Positions 1 through 10,492 of a stretch of DNA of 64,000 nt are shown piece by piece. Source of the stretch: Atherix ibis. Lineage: Eukaryota; Arthropoda; Insecta; Diptera; Athericidae. Made by a program: the position numbers and the translations under genes. Where the stretch lies: the NCBI GenBank assembly GCA_958298945.1, contig OY282605.1, forward strand, positions 4,797,811 through 4,861,810, read 5' to 3'. The notes beneath the pieces are model-generated. The model did no database searches. It was not told the DNA's origin and saw only the letters and a list, made by a program, of their open reading frames with translations. Every line of letters starts with the position of its first letter. Position 1 is the stretch's first letter.

Positions 1-4
1 GAAA

Positions 5-270
5 ATGGAAAAGACAAAGATGATGAAGAAGCTGAAGAAGATGATGAAGAAGATGAAGAAGATGAAGAAGGTGAAGAAGGTGAAGAAGATGAAGAAGATG
101 AAAGAAGATGAAGAAGGTGAAGAAGTTGAAGAAGATGAAGAAGATGAAGAAGATGATATAGGTGAAGAAGATGAAGAAGATGAAGAAGGTGAATAAAATG
201 AAGAAGAAAATGAAGAAGAAGATGAAGAAGAAGATGAAGAAAAAGATGAAGAAGAAGATGAAAAAGAAGA
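5..270. repeat. GAA/GAT trinucleotide microsatellite
   Basis: The window opens in an interrupted array of GAA and GAT/AAG triplets. Read on the plus strand it gives only Glu, Asp, Lys and Met, changes frame near 100-110 and stops at 196. It may be the edge of a longer array that starts outside the window. An acidic low-complexity exon is possible, but there is no non-repetitive coding sequence next to it, so I treat it as simple repeat. Confidence 0.85.
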
Positions 271-279
271 CGAGTGAAC

Positions 280-960
280 TTCAGAGAATGTTCTATGCAT
301 GAAGTGAAGAAATCAAAGATGAAAGCGTTGGATTGAAGCGAGCTGGGGTGTTGTTAAGTAATCGAGAAACGTGCAACTAATTGGCCCCGGGTATTATGCC
401 TAACGATTGGTATAGCAAGTTTAACACCATCACACTAATTTGGCAAAGCCAAATGTTATTGATCCGTATTTCTTTGAAAATGAAGAAGGAGAAACCGTTA
501 ACGTTAATTCTGGGCGCTATGGCTGCATGATGATAGATTTTTTGTTTATTTTGAACTTAAAAAATTTAATCTGAACCACATAAAATCTTACCAAGACAAC
601 GTCGCAAGCTATACAACACGACAAATTTTGACTTTACTGAACATAAAATTCATAGAATGCTGAATATCGAGATTTGGCGTTGGCAATTGTTCTCCAAGAT
701 CATGTGATTTAATTCTATTGAACTTTTTTATTACAATATAAAGCTTTCTAAATATTTTAGAATATTAAAAATAAATATCCATGTGGTAATGGCCGAATTG
801 CAACCCGAAATGTACGAAAAAATCATTAAAAAATTACATCAAAAGGAACGAGTCCTAAAAGAAGACTCCTGACAGCCATTTAAATGGTATTACGAGTATA
901 TATGATACCTAATGAAAAGGTCTCAGACCTTTCACTTTTCTAAGCGCAAATTTGATATCC
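280..960 (+). mobile_element. Degraded Tc1/mariner-type transposon relic (GPYFFEN family, copy A)
   Basis: Around 460-530 the plus strand reads DPYFFENEEGETV followed by an N-S-x-R-Y-G segment. This is the conserved GPYFFEN region of an insect IS630/Tc1-mariner transposase group often annotated as Tc3-like. Downstream, shifted frames recover weak matches to its catalytic-domain tail (about 560-900). Stops and frameshifts are frequent throughout and no terminal repeats can be recognised. It is one of six relics of this family in the window (also at 4870, 24310, 28440, 34025 and 59500). The ends given are approximate. Confidence 0.6.
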
Positions 961-2006
961 GTTTACATCTATTTGTGAGAGATCTAAAAAATAGTTTACC
1001 ATAACAAGAACTATCTAAATTTTAATAAATATATAAAATTTTAATATAGAATATTGACTAATATAAGTTCTTATAAAATTAAATTGATGACAATAAAAAT
1101 GGATTTATTGTATTATCCTTTCAGTATTATTATTTGATTCAATTTAATATTTAATTTTTTATAATATAAAACCAGATTCCTTTTCACCCAACTAAGGATA
1201 TATATGTAGTTTATAATAGAAAATAAGCATCCCGTTTATACAAAAATTACTTGACCATTGACAAGGACATTTACTAAATTTATTGACATTATTATCGGAG
1301 TTGATATCTCGTTATATTTGTCCTAAACTTATTTATATTAGACCATTAAAAATTGAATTATTATTTTCCAAACGGAATAATATATAAATTACGTTTTTTC
1401 TTATTCGAATAGAAAATATAAAAAAAAATAATAAAGAGAAGGAAATAATTGTAGAAAATGCTATAAATTATTAAACCAGATAAAGAAAAAAAATACTATA
1501 AAAATAAATAAAAAATATATATGTATGTGGTATGATCGTATATCAGAGAAATATAGAAGAAATTTCTACAGTAGCACATAAATAAATATAAAAAATTATA
1601 GATGTACGACTATTTGGAATAATGTACGATCGGAGGGGATGAATATTTTGGTTAAAATAGAGTCTTTAGGATGGATGTATGCATACGGATTCATAAATAT
1701 ACGTGGTATGCGAAAGTCCTTTATTTCCTTTCCTTTTTTATCTCATAATAATATGAATGAATAGCAACCTTGATGGGAATAAGTAATTTCAAAATGAATT
1801 GATTTAATTGAAAAATTTTCCAATTTCATTTAAAATACTGCTCGTTCTCGTTTTCGTTTCTCTTTTACATTAATTCAATTTAAGGAAATCAAAATGAAAT
1901 GGGGTCGGGTATGTGTGCTCTTCCTTTCATACACATGTATATGTATGCGTTTGTTTATTTATCATTTCACATAATCATCATCATTACGATTGTACAACAC
2001 GCTCAT
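961..2006. other. AT-rich sequence, nothing recognised
   Basis: Long A and T runs and short, stop-rich frames. I see no gene, RNA or element ends. Confidence 0.6.
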
Positions 2007-2045
2007 CAATATCATCATCATCATCATCATCATCGTCATCATCCC
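2007..2045. repeat. ATC trinucleotide microsatellite
   Basis: About ten ATC/CAT triplets with minor interruptions; similar triplets are scattered on both sides (1974-2060). The His-rich open frame across it (1899-2093) is a by-product of the repeat. Confidence 0.85.
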
Positions 2046-2834
2046 CATAACCATCACCCACGTCGTCATCATTATGATTATTGTAGAATATAACGTCGTC
2101 TTTTACGGACATCAGTCAGTCTTCTATTCATATTCTCTACGAAATTATATGAATTTATTTATTTTTCGTCAAAAAGAATTGAACATATTTTTGCCAGGTT
2201 TCTGTACGAACATTTATGGTTAAACACACGCCATATGCACATGGGAACCATTTCTCAGTTGAAAAGCTTTTCATTTAACTGATTTCTGATTAAATAAATT
2301 GACAGTTTTTTTTTTTAAATAATAATATAGTATTTTTTTTTTTTCAAAATTATATCAACTTCTGAATTGAAAGTTTTCATTTCTCTCGGTTTTTAGTAAA
2401 AATGCATAATTTTTGATTTTACCATATAATTTTGTACATTTTGAAATTTTCAATAATGGATTGATTTTATCTTTATTCTATTATATATTCATTTTTAAAT
2501 GCATTATGAATATTATTTTATCATATCACATGGGGTTTATATTACCTTTTGCTTTTATCATATCTTCGAATATTGAATTTTCCAAACTAAGTAGTAGTGG
2601 TTTTTGGCTGTATTCCAAAATATTTAATGCATTTTAGTATGAAATGCTCTCAAAATTTTTAGTGAATATAAAATTTTGAATTTATGTGATTTGGCTTTGT
2701 ATTGAGGAGTAAACAAACGCTTAAGTCATTTGGCGGTATCCAAGAATATTCTGAGTTATTCATTTTATGATTTGAGTTATTTATTTTATGATTTGAAAAC
2801 TATAGTCCTATTATTTAACAGTTATAATATTTTA
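2046..2834. other. AT-rich sequence, nothing recognised
   Basis: Unstructured AT-rich DNA with short frames rich in Phe, Ile and Tyr, as expected from base composition. No homology recognised. Confidence 0.55.
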
Positions 2835-3376
2835 TTTAATGTGACTTAATTGTCTTTCAACATGAAACCACGAGTCGCCTACGACTATAGGGATTGAGTT
2901 ACGCTCAATTAACACACCACCATTACTGGCAGTTAACTGTCAGTTATCAGTTACAAGGTGGCGAGGACTACCTACCTCGACTGTCATTAGCAGTGACAGC
3001 GCCCGAGATAACTAGTATCTCCCACTAGCGATCCGAAGACCGTACCCGCGATATGGGTATCAACCACACCCATTACGTTACTGCCTAAGCGCCTCACCAA
3101 TATCGGGCACAGTGTGTTCCAACACCATGGGGCACCCCGACTCCTGTAGTACCAATTTTTATTTTAAGAGTACTTCGGTTTGTACTCCGCTCATTGAGCT
3201 ACGATAAGGAATCTTACAAATCCCTAGATGCCACTAAGCCAGTTCATTACGCGGGTTTGCCAAGACCCGAAAGTATAACCGGAATCGACCTTGGCCTTTC
3301 ACCCGATTTTAGCCACCCTGCGTGTTATTCATACACTCAATCACGCACCATTTTCGCTCTCCTCTTGTTCACGCAT

Positions 3377-4185
3377 TCACCTATCATTCACTACCTTCTC
3401 ATCCAATCGCATCGACTGAAATCTAAGAAGCTCGCAGATTTCAGCCGCAACCTTGGCCCCGTAGACCATCCAGTTCACCTCACTGGTATGCCACCGCCTT
3501 CCACGTGCCAAACGTTCCTGATGGTCATCTGTTGGTGCAGTCACCACCAGTTCAATGACGTTGTGATCGCTCACCCCCCTCTCAGGCAATATCTTCCACT
3601 CATACTCATTCGGTCCGCTGATAGTATACCATTTACTCGGGACATTCACTACATTCATGCCACTGGCCAGAATCCTATCCTCGAGTTGCCTGCCCCTCAC
3701 ACAACTCGGCTGATCAGTGTCTCCCCTCTTGCTATGCCAGAGAGGAGAAATAGCATTCAGGTCCATACCAATAAGCACAAGCGAACTTCCACATCTAGCC
3801 AGTACTGAGTCGAGATATCGCAGGTATGGCTCTATTCCAGAGCTACACCTGCAATACACCGAGACAGTGTACAGCTCTATCCCCCCCTTCTTTAACCACA
3901 CACACACACACACACACCAAGTTAATTAGAACACTCATCTACTCTCATTGCATCCATACCCACACCAACGACAGCGACGGCAGAGTCAATTTCGCCTCTG
4001 GCCCTGATACTGGTGAACGTTCTGGCGGATCTTCCCAATCCGCACACTGATCCATCATAGGAGTATGGCTCCTGGATCAGTGCAACATCCACTCCATTCT
4101 CACACACATACACACTCAACTCATGCATAGCTACAGCCGACCCATTCCCGTTTATTTGTATGCACCTAATCATCCTAGGCAACAA
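3377..4185 (-). pseudogene. LINE ORF2 endonuclease domain (broken)
   Basis: Minus-strand frame starting at 4185 reads an APE-type endonuclease opening, with IQINGN near the N-terminus and ALIQEPY about 35 residues in, the usual place for the catalytic Glu. It stops at 3922 beside a CA/TG microsatellite and resumes in another frame from 3913. There it carries IELYTVSVYC, the G-M-D-L-N-A-I-S-P-L-W segment and a GVSDHNVIEL motif containing the catalytic SDH. The element would nick chromosomal target DNA to prime reverse transcription. The frame break and missing RT make this copy dead. ORF1 lies 25 bp upstream. Confidence 0.7.
3897..3918. repeat. CA dinucleotide microsatellite
   Basis: About 10 CA units sitting exactly where the LINE ORF2 endonuclease frame is broken. 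The expansion probably caused or enlarged the frameshift. Confidence 0.9.
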
Positions 4186-4210
4186 TCCTCATTCTCTCTC
4201 TCATGTAATC

Positions 4211-4560
4211 TTACATACACAGGGCAATCATCCGATCTAGATGGTCACCGCTACCACACCTACTGCAGATCCATCTCAAAGGTGCCCAATCTAGACAGCC
4301 GTGGCACCTACGTACCAATTCGTATTCACGAAACACGCGCCTCTCAGTCAACATTTTTTCCTTCATTCTACCACTTACCTCGATCATCGCCATGGGCTTA
4401 CCGTCTTTTCCGGTTGTCCTTCGTAGCACCGACACTTCCTTCTCCGCTTCCTCTATAATACCTCTCATATTCTTCTCTTTCAGCTGATGCACGAGCTCCG
4501 CGTTGGCTACCTCAGCCGGCACGGCGTGAATGACGAGCTTTGGTCACGCCCTCTTCGACG
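4211..4560 (-). pseudogene. LINE ORF1 (gag-like) C-terminal fragment
   Basis: A minus-strand frame of 103 codons (4522-4211) runs upstream in a readable frame to about 4560. It has a charged helical stretch (VHQLKEKN, then EEAEKEVSVLRR) followed by a Cys/His segment (RRCHGCL, then CSRCGSGDHLDR). This resembles the CCHC zinc knuckles at the end of non-LTR ORF1 proteins, which bind element RNA. Spacing of the last Cys is irregular, so the knuckle is degenerate. Its position just upstream of the endonuclease frame fits ORF1 of the same element. The N-terminal half is absent. Confidence 0.55.
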
Positions 4561-4671
4561 CAATCGCCACCAAGCCAGCCTTAGCCAGATCAACTGACTT
4601 AGGCAACTCGGCTGCACATCTCCACCGCAACGCCTTCTATCAGTTGCCGCACTGCACGGACGCGTGTCCTA

Positions 4672-4857
4672 CGAGGTCTGTTCAAAAGGTATCGCGAATT
4701 TTGATTTTCCGCGGGTTACGTATATTCCATTTTCGATTTTTTATGGCGTTATGTTGGTACTCATGTCTCTAACTTATGCCAACAATTTCGGCCATTTTGA
4801 ATGTTCAGTTAATTTTTGACAGCTGCTTTGCTTGCACGTGTCTTGGCTCGTCTTAGA
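4672..4857 (+). mobile_element. Mariner family G, 5' end fragment (G1)
   Basis: Starts with the family G terminal sequence CGAGGTCTGTTCAAAAGGTA after a TA dinucleotide (4670-4671). It continues through the family's 5' untranslated region (TTGGTACTCATGTCTC, TTCGGCCATTTTGAATG, TGACAGCTGCTTTGC) and breaks off just before the transposase start. Only about 185 bp remain. It abuts the 5' edge of the R1-like LINE. Confidence 0.8.
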
Positions 4858-4869
4858 TTTTTATAAATT

Positions 4870-5510
4870 ATAAAATAAATATAAAGCACGCTCGTCAAAT
4901 ATAAAGCACGCCGATTAGATACTAAAGCAAAATACTTTAGATGCTAATTTTTTGAATAAAAATCAGCGATGAAGATTATTTCTAGCTCAAGGGATATGTC
5001 TATAAATAAAATTATCTATAAATAATTACGAAGAAATTATTGTATCCACAAAAAGTGACCGTTTGAAGTTGCCATTGGCCCATATCTCTTTGAAAACGAA
5101 GAACCAGAAACCATTATCGGTAATTCTGAGCTCTTTGACCGTTTGATAACGAATTTTTTTTGGCCTGAACTTTTAGATTTTTATTTAGATCATATGCAGT
5201 TTAAAAAACACTTTTGACATTGTAACAAATTTTTGCTTTATTGGGCAAAAAATTCCCAGGACGCCTAATTTCGAGAGTTGGTGATGTCAATTGGTCGTTA
5301 CGATGATCCGATTTGACGTCGTTAGACTTTTTTCTTCTAAAAATACCAAAAAAAATCATATTTACACTTTAGAGCATTGAAAAACTAATATTTGTAAAGT
5401 AATTGCCGACTTATAAACCCAAATATGCGAAAATGTCATTAAAAATACCTTAAGAGGATCGATAAGAGCTATTTGAATGATGTGATCCTTAATACATAAT
5501 AAAAATATTT
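4870..5510 (+). mobile_element. Degraded Tc1/mariner-type relic (GPYFFEN family, copy B)
   Basis: Near 5085-5170 the plus strand reads IGPYLFENEEPETI, then ITNFFWPEL, the conserved block of this transposase group. Weak tail matches continue to about 5500 (RLINPNM, then HLNDVIL in shifted frames). Several stops and frameshifts make it inert. A short direct duplication (AAATATAAAGCACG) lies at its left edge, about 4880-4910. Boundaries are approximate. Confidence 0.6.
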
Positions 5511-7109
5511 AAGAAATAAAATAAAATAAATTGATTAATCTTATATTAGCAGTTGCGTAACATTCGTATAAGTGCTGGTATCACTAAATCAGAGCACATA
5601 TGGAAAGTGTTTGAAAAAGGACATTATCCTTGAATTTTAGAATTAATTCTTTATTTTTATCAAGCTACTAAAGGCAAAGCACTCCGTTATTTTGAAATGA
5701 ACTATTTTTTTTTTGAAAAGGGACACTAAAACGTAGACAGACATTCATATTAGGAGAAAATGAAATTTCAACTAGAAATGTGGCAGCTGCCAAATAGGGT
5801 CATCATTGAATCGAAGCAAAATCGAATTAAAAGTATTGCAAGTTGTTCACATAAAAGGAATAGATTGCGATCTATTCGTCGATTACGATTGTTTCAGTAG
5901 AAAGGACTTGGAAATGTTTTGTTGATGGCTAGAAAATCGTACAATATTTGCCTAGTCGAGTGCAAACAGCTGACGGCTTAAAGAATTTCGAGTTCTTTGC
6001 TGTGCAATTCAATGTACTTTCGACAAACAAAAAAAATCTAACTCTTTTTGTATTTAATGCATTCAATGTACACCAATGGTAAAATAGAAGTAGTGCATAG
6101 AAAATCCTGGTATTGATTCGGTGGATGGCTTTATTCACGGATAGTGTCGAATGCGAGTGTACAAGTCGAATTTGAACGCATTCAAATAGAAATACTTGTA
6201 GCCGTACGATATATTGCTGGCTACTGAGCTTTAATTAAAGCTTATATGAAAGTATCGATATACAATAGATAAATGTGGCTTCTGGTACTTTCCGTTGCAT
6301 GCGAAAACTTGTAGAATCGATTCAGACTCTATTGTGTCTCATCGCGTTTGTATACGAACGAAGGGATATAAGTAAATCCTGACTATGAAAAGATTTTTAA
6401 TTCTCATCAGCACTAATAAATGAAAAGGTACGAAAAAGCTCACTCATCCTCACTAGCATTAGTAGCACCCATCACAGGCATTATACGATGGAACTAACTA
6501 ATCAGTAAAAGTAGGGGGGGGGGGCTCATTGTTTTATGTATTTGCCAAACGATTAACCATAAATATGTAAATATTCGAATGGATTTGAATATTTACATAG
6601 TTTCTGAAGCTTAGAAAATAAGCTAAAATATTCCGGAATGAACGAAATTCAATTCCCATAATCCTTTGAATCGGAATGCATACCGGTACACAGACTCGAT
6701 ACTAAATGTTTTTCATTACTATTCCCTATCCGATGTATCATAAATCAATATTCATTAAATTGTTAATATTGTTAAATTATTCTACTGTATTGATTCTATT
6801 GTTATTATCTACAGGTATTTATAACAAGCCGAAATACATTCTATTCATTAATTGTAGATATTTACAACAATCAATTAAAAATATAGAATTTCTATTAGTT
6901 TCGTTACCATAAAATATAAGTCAAATTAAAAATTGATGATTTCAAATAGATTTATTAGGATTTTTTATAAAATTATAAATTGTTAATAATTTAAAAAAAA
7001 ATTATAATAACTGTTAAAAAATTATTAGAATTATTAAATACGGAAGAATTGGTAGTTTAAAAAATTGCGAATAATTTAAAAATAAGCTTGGAATAGAAAT
7101 TGAGTTTGT
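5511..7109. other. AT-rich sequence, mostly unrecognised
   Basis: No gene or element recognised. It contains an 11-base G run at 6514-6524, which may be unstable in sequencing. The stretch 5760-6400 has more balanced composition but no long frame. Confidence 0.5.
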
Positions 7110-7143
7110 TTATTGTTGAGCAGTTTAAATTGCTCAACAATAA
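7110..7143. repeat. 34-bp near-perfect palindrome
   Basis: TTATTGTTGAGCA and its exact reverse complement TGCTCAACAATAA flank the 8-base centre GTTTAAAT, which is itself palindromic apart from one pair. It lies at the upstream edge of the RTE-like LINE remnant. It could be a cruciform-forming repeat or a remnant of element ends; no function can be assigned. Confidence 0.8.
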
Positions 7144-7144
7144 C

Positions 7145-8240
7145 TACACTGAACAGTAATTGGCGCTTGCGCCTTTTTAAGGAAGACATAATCTTATCGG
7201 AGAAATTCCAGATGACAGGTGAACCATCTAAGGAAGACATGATCCTATATTAGCTGACAGGTGAATCTTCAGAAAGCCCTTACTACGAGAAAATCTGCTC
7301 TGCGGTAGTCGATGAAACAAAGTTCTTGAATGCGAACAGTAGCTCCATCATATATTGTATAATAGCATAGCTAAAGAAAAACTTTACCTTTCTTTGAATG
7401 AGATCAGAATCCAAGAAAAATTAATTAGATTGACTTGGTTAGCCATGATTAGTGTGCGAGAAAAAATAAAAGCAACAGAATCACGTCCAGGACTATTCAA
7501 CTACTATAACGGTCTATTCAACCTGTCATTGGAAAAAGTAATTAGCGAATCAGGGGTTAGAACCGGGTTACCGTCCCAAATATGTCTGTCCATTTAATGA
7601 GCATGGTACCATCTTAACCATGAGTCGCGAATAATCACTTAGGTAAGAACAACTAGCACTAGTCGCATACAAATAGGAAACTACAATTTCGAAATATGGA
7701 AATCGCAGCTAATAATAATATGAAGTAATTAATTCGAGTGGGACTGTTGGCAAAAAACCCAACAATTCGTTCAAAAATTCTAACTAAAAAATTAAAGCTA
7801 CAGCGCATAAGTGTTGCAAGTTTTATTTATTCCTCCGTCACTTGGGTCTTCAACAAAGCCCATGGCGAACCTTTGTACGACTTCAGAGAAGAGCATTCTT
7901 CGAAGAACCTTTGACTTTCTACAATACATAAGAATGGATGATTTCGCATCCTGATTAGTAATGAGTTAATGGAGACCTACCACGACTCCCCGGTTATGGC
8001 TTAAGTTAAGCTCAGTAGGACGCGGTGGGATAGACACTTAATTCGTATTGATGAGGAAGAATCCGTCCAAAAACTCTGCAATGTTTTCATTTAGAGTCAC
8101 AGAAAACGGGCCAGGTTTTGACTTTAATAGAGTGATGGCATTAGCTATGACGCTAACGTCATGCTAGAATTGTCAAAATGACCGAGGCATAAAATCAGAA
8201 TGTTTGGCGTTCTTCGTTTTTGAGGGCCTAGCGTCTTTTA
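7145..8240 (+). mobile_element. Decayed RTE-like LINE, C-terminal half
   Basis: Matches to an endonuclease/reverse-transcriptase polyprotein appear in order across shifting plus-strand frames. At 7400-7545 there is the segment EKLIRLTWLAM, followed by FNLSLEKVI, typical of the RT palm. Near 7670-7700 is RIQIGNYNFE-like wording. At 7825-7990 is SVTWVFNKAHGEPLYDF, matching the usual S-E-T-W-x-x-x-K-A-H-E motif. At 8020-8150 is RHLIRIDEEESVQK, then HRKRARF, matching the arginine-rich C-terminus. The RT active site is not legible and frames are heavily broken. A second copy of the same C-terminal end is at 47116. Confidence 0.55.
7355..7597 (+). pseudogene. Reverse transcriptase fragment, RTE-like
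   Basis: An 80-codon open frame whose centre (LNEIRIQEKLIRLTWLAMIS, later FNYYNGLFNLSLEKVISESG) aligns by eye with the RT stretch around the G-L-R-Q-G-D and L-F-N-I-x-L-E-K-V-I motifs. The GLRQGD motif itself is corrupted. Downstream coding matches of the same element continue out of frame to about 8160. It would have encoded part of the polymerase that copies element RNA into DNA at the target site. Judged from motifs only. Confidence 0.5.
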
Positions 8241-8369
8241 TGATAACGAGAAATATTTATTGCAAAGAAACGTAGTTGACAGTTTTATATATTTTTTTTT
8301 TTAACATTTATATTTTTTTGTAAATTTCAAAAAGTAAGGAATGTTTTGCTTAATAACCTTTTTCTATAT

Positions 8370-10492
8370 TTAAATAGAGCTTTTCCGATTTAAACTCTGA
8401 TCATTGTCCTGTTCTCCTTACCCTTAATTCTAAGCCAATCTTAAAGACTCTTCATCCTAAGCTAATAAATGGCAAAATGTTATAGACTGGAACATATTTA
8501 GAAACAAATTAGACCAACAGATTCACTTGAAACGAACGTTAAAAACAGCAAACGACATTAATGATGCTGTAAATGACCTCAATATATGTATACAATATGC
8601 AGTTACAACTGCTCACATCTCCAACAACAAAATTTACCAACTAAAATACGGACATTAATTAATGAAAGAATAAAAATGAGAATGCAGTGGCAACGCTTAC
8701 GAATGCCTACAAACAGAAACTTAACCAACTACAACGTGAACTAAAAATGAAAATTAGAAAGCACACTAATGAACGGCATGAAATTTAAACAAGATCGCTT
8801 ATTGACAATATTAATTCATGGGAAGCCACTAGACGAATACTCTCGTACAAAAGAACATCACACCCACTGAAACAAAATGACGGTAACTGGGCAAAAACAG
8901 ACAAAGAAAAAGCCGAAGTATTCGCTAAAAATTTGGTATAAGAAGCCAAATCGCATACTAACAAAATTATCTAAGAACTAATATTTCCAGTCCCTATGAG
9001 TCTTCCATTCAAAAATTTTAAGCCCTCGGAAATTAAATCTACTATTCTGCGCCTTCCCAATAAAAAATTTCCTGGTTATGATCTAATAACAGCTTCTATT
9101 CTGAAGCCAATTTCCCGAAAATCTTTAGTTTTAATTATATACAATTTTAATAGTATCCTGCGCACAACCTGTTTTTCTTTACTCTGGAAATTTACTGTTA
9201 TTAAAATGATTTCTAAACCAAATAAATCCATTAATTCTCCTTCCTCCTAAGATATTTGATAAACTCCTATTAAAACGAATCTGCCCAGTCTTAATTAATG
9301 AAAAAATTATTCCTGATCACCAATTTGGCTTCCGATCTGAACACTCCACTATCCAGCAATGCCATCGCATTGTTGATCCAACTGCATTCTCTCTTGAGAG
9401 GAAAGAGTATTGCTCAGGAGTATTTTTAGATATCTCCTTAGCATTTGATCGTGTGTAGCATCCTGGACTCCTCTGGAAATTCAAGACTGACTTATCATAA
9501 ATTCCTATCTTTCCCAACAACATTTCCAATTTACAATTAACTCAGAATCCTCGAAAATATATCCTATTCTAGCCGGAGTCCCACAAGGCAGTATTTTTGG
9601 TCCCATCTTATATAATATTTATACCCATAACATCCCAGCTGATCCTAATACTATCATTGCTACTTATGCAGACGATATGGCCATAATTGCTACCCATACA
9701 AATCCAGACATTTCAGCTTCCAACAATTTACAATCCTATATCGACAACCTTCAATCCTGGTTTAAGAGATGGAAAGTGAAGGTAAATGAACAGAAGAGTG
9801 CTCACATTACTTTCACACTTTGCTAAGGAAAACCTACCCCTTTATACCTTTAATAGCAACATGATTCCACAATATGATAAAGTGTGTTATTTGGGAATTT
9901 ACCTGGATAAGAGACTAACGTGGAATCCACATACTAGACAAAAAGAGTTGAAGCTAACAGACGTTACCAACAACTTCTTAGACTACTTTACAAACGTTCG
10001 AAACTAACAAACAAAAGTAAACTTCTAATCTACAATACAATTATAAAATCTATTTGGACATATGGAATTGAACTTTGGGGTACAAGGAAATGTTCTAATT
10101 CTAATCGCGTCCAGGACTTACAAACCAAGATCCTCTGTAAAATTTTTGATGCCCCCTTTTATGTTCGAAACAACATAATACATCGTGGCCTAAATGTACC
10201 CTTTGTTCAAGGCCTGTGCATTTCCCGCTATCAAAAATTTTACTCCCGTTTATCTTATCATCATAATCTACTTGTCAGATAATTGTCTTGTACTGCTCTC
10301 CTTTGGAAACACTCATCGGACACTTAAGAGACAATGACCTGGAGATTTTCTAGAGGAATCTAACATCCGTTAGTTGGAGAAACGCCAATGGGTTGTTTAC
10401 TCCCACTTAATGATGCACAAGATTGTAAATTAAAATCTTGTATAAATCTACTTGTTACAATAAGATAAAATAAAAATAATAATTAAAAAAAA
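8370..10492 (+). mobile_element. Jockey-clade LINE, 5' truncated
   Basis: Begins inside the endonuclease domain (SDHCPVLLTL near 8395-8425), passes through the linker and reverse transcriptase, and ends with an A-rich tail at about 10470-10492. The 5' truncation is typical of target-primed insertion. Frames are broken repeatedly. It follows directly after the RTE-like remnant on the same strand, with about 130 bp of AT-rich DNA between. Shorter scraps of Jockey RT occur at 25917, 35713, 46230, 52108 and 58930. Confidence 0.8.
8990..10370 (+). pseudogene. Jockey-type reverse transcriptase, degraded
   Basis: RT landmarks are legible in order on the plus strand: palm entry (9040-9110, LPNKKFPGYDLI), AFDRV of motif A near 9441 (followed by a stop), GVPQGSIFGPILYNIY (about 9572-9620), the catalytic YADDMA box (9665-9682), and KVCYLGIYLDKRLTWNPH (9880-9930). 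The thumb-like tail has IWTYGIELWGTRK near 10053-10090. At least eight frame breaks or stops separate these blocks. The protein would act in the nucleus as the polymerase of target-primed reverse transcription. The YADD residues survive, but the copy cannot be translated as one protein. Confidence 0.8.

Larger units (their letters stand above)
2835..4669 (-). mobile_element. R1-clade-like LINE, internally deleted
   Basis: A GC-richer block with a non-LTR retrotransposon on the minus strand. In transcription order it has the end of a gag-like ORF1 (about 4660-4211), the apurinic-endonuclease part of ORF2 (4185-3377), and then a non-coding tail (about 3370-2835) ending in an AAATAAAATATT-like stretch. 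No reverse transcriptase domain lies between endonuclease and tail, so most of ORF2 has been deleted. A CA microsatellite interrupts ORF2. The upstream edge abuts a family G mariner end at 4672. The R1-clade assignment rests on the ORF1/ORF2 arrangement and endonuclease wording and is tentative. Confidence 0.65.

Noticed and set aside
5..196. Acidic/basic low-complexity frame at the window start
   Set aside because: The Lys/Glu/Asp/Met string comes from triplet repeats, changes frame after about 100 bp and has no flanking exon.
1899..2223. His-rich and Ile-rich frames over the ATC repeat
   Set aside because: They are produced by the microsatellite in two frames and have no independent coding signal.
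3194..4772. Plus-strand frames opposite the R1-like LINE
   Set aside because: Antisense of the LINE ORF1/ORF2; the minus strand carries the recognisable endonuclease motifs.
6514..6524. 11-base G run as a G-quadruplex or regulatory site
   Set aside because: A single uninterrupted run without further G tracts; more likely a homopolymer or sequencing-prone site.
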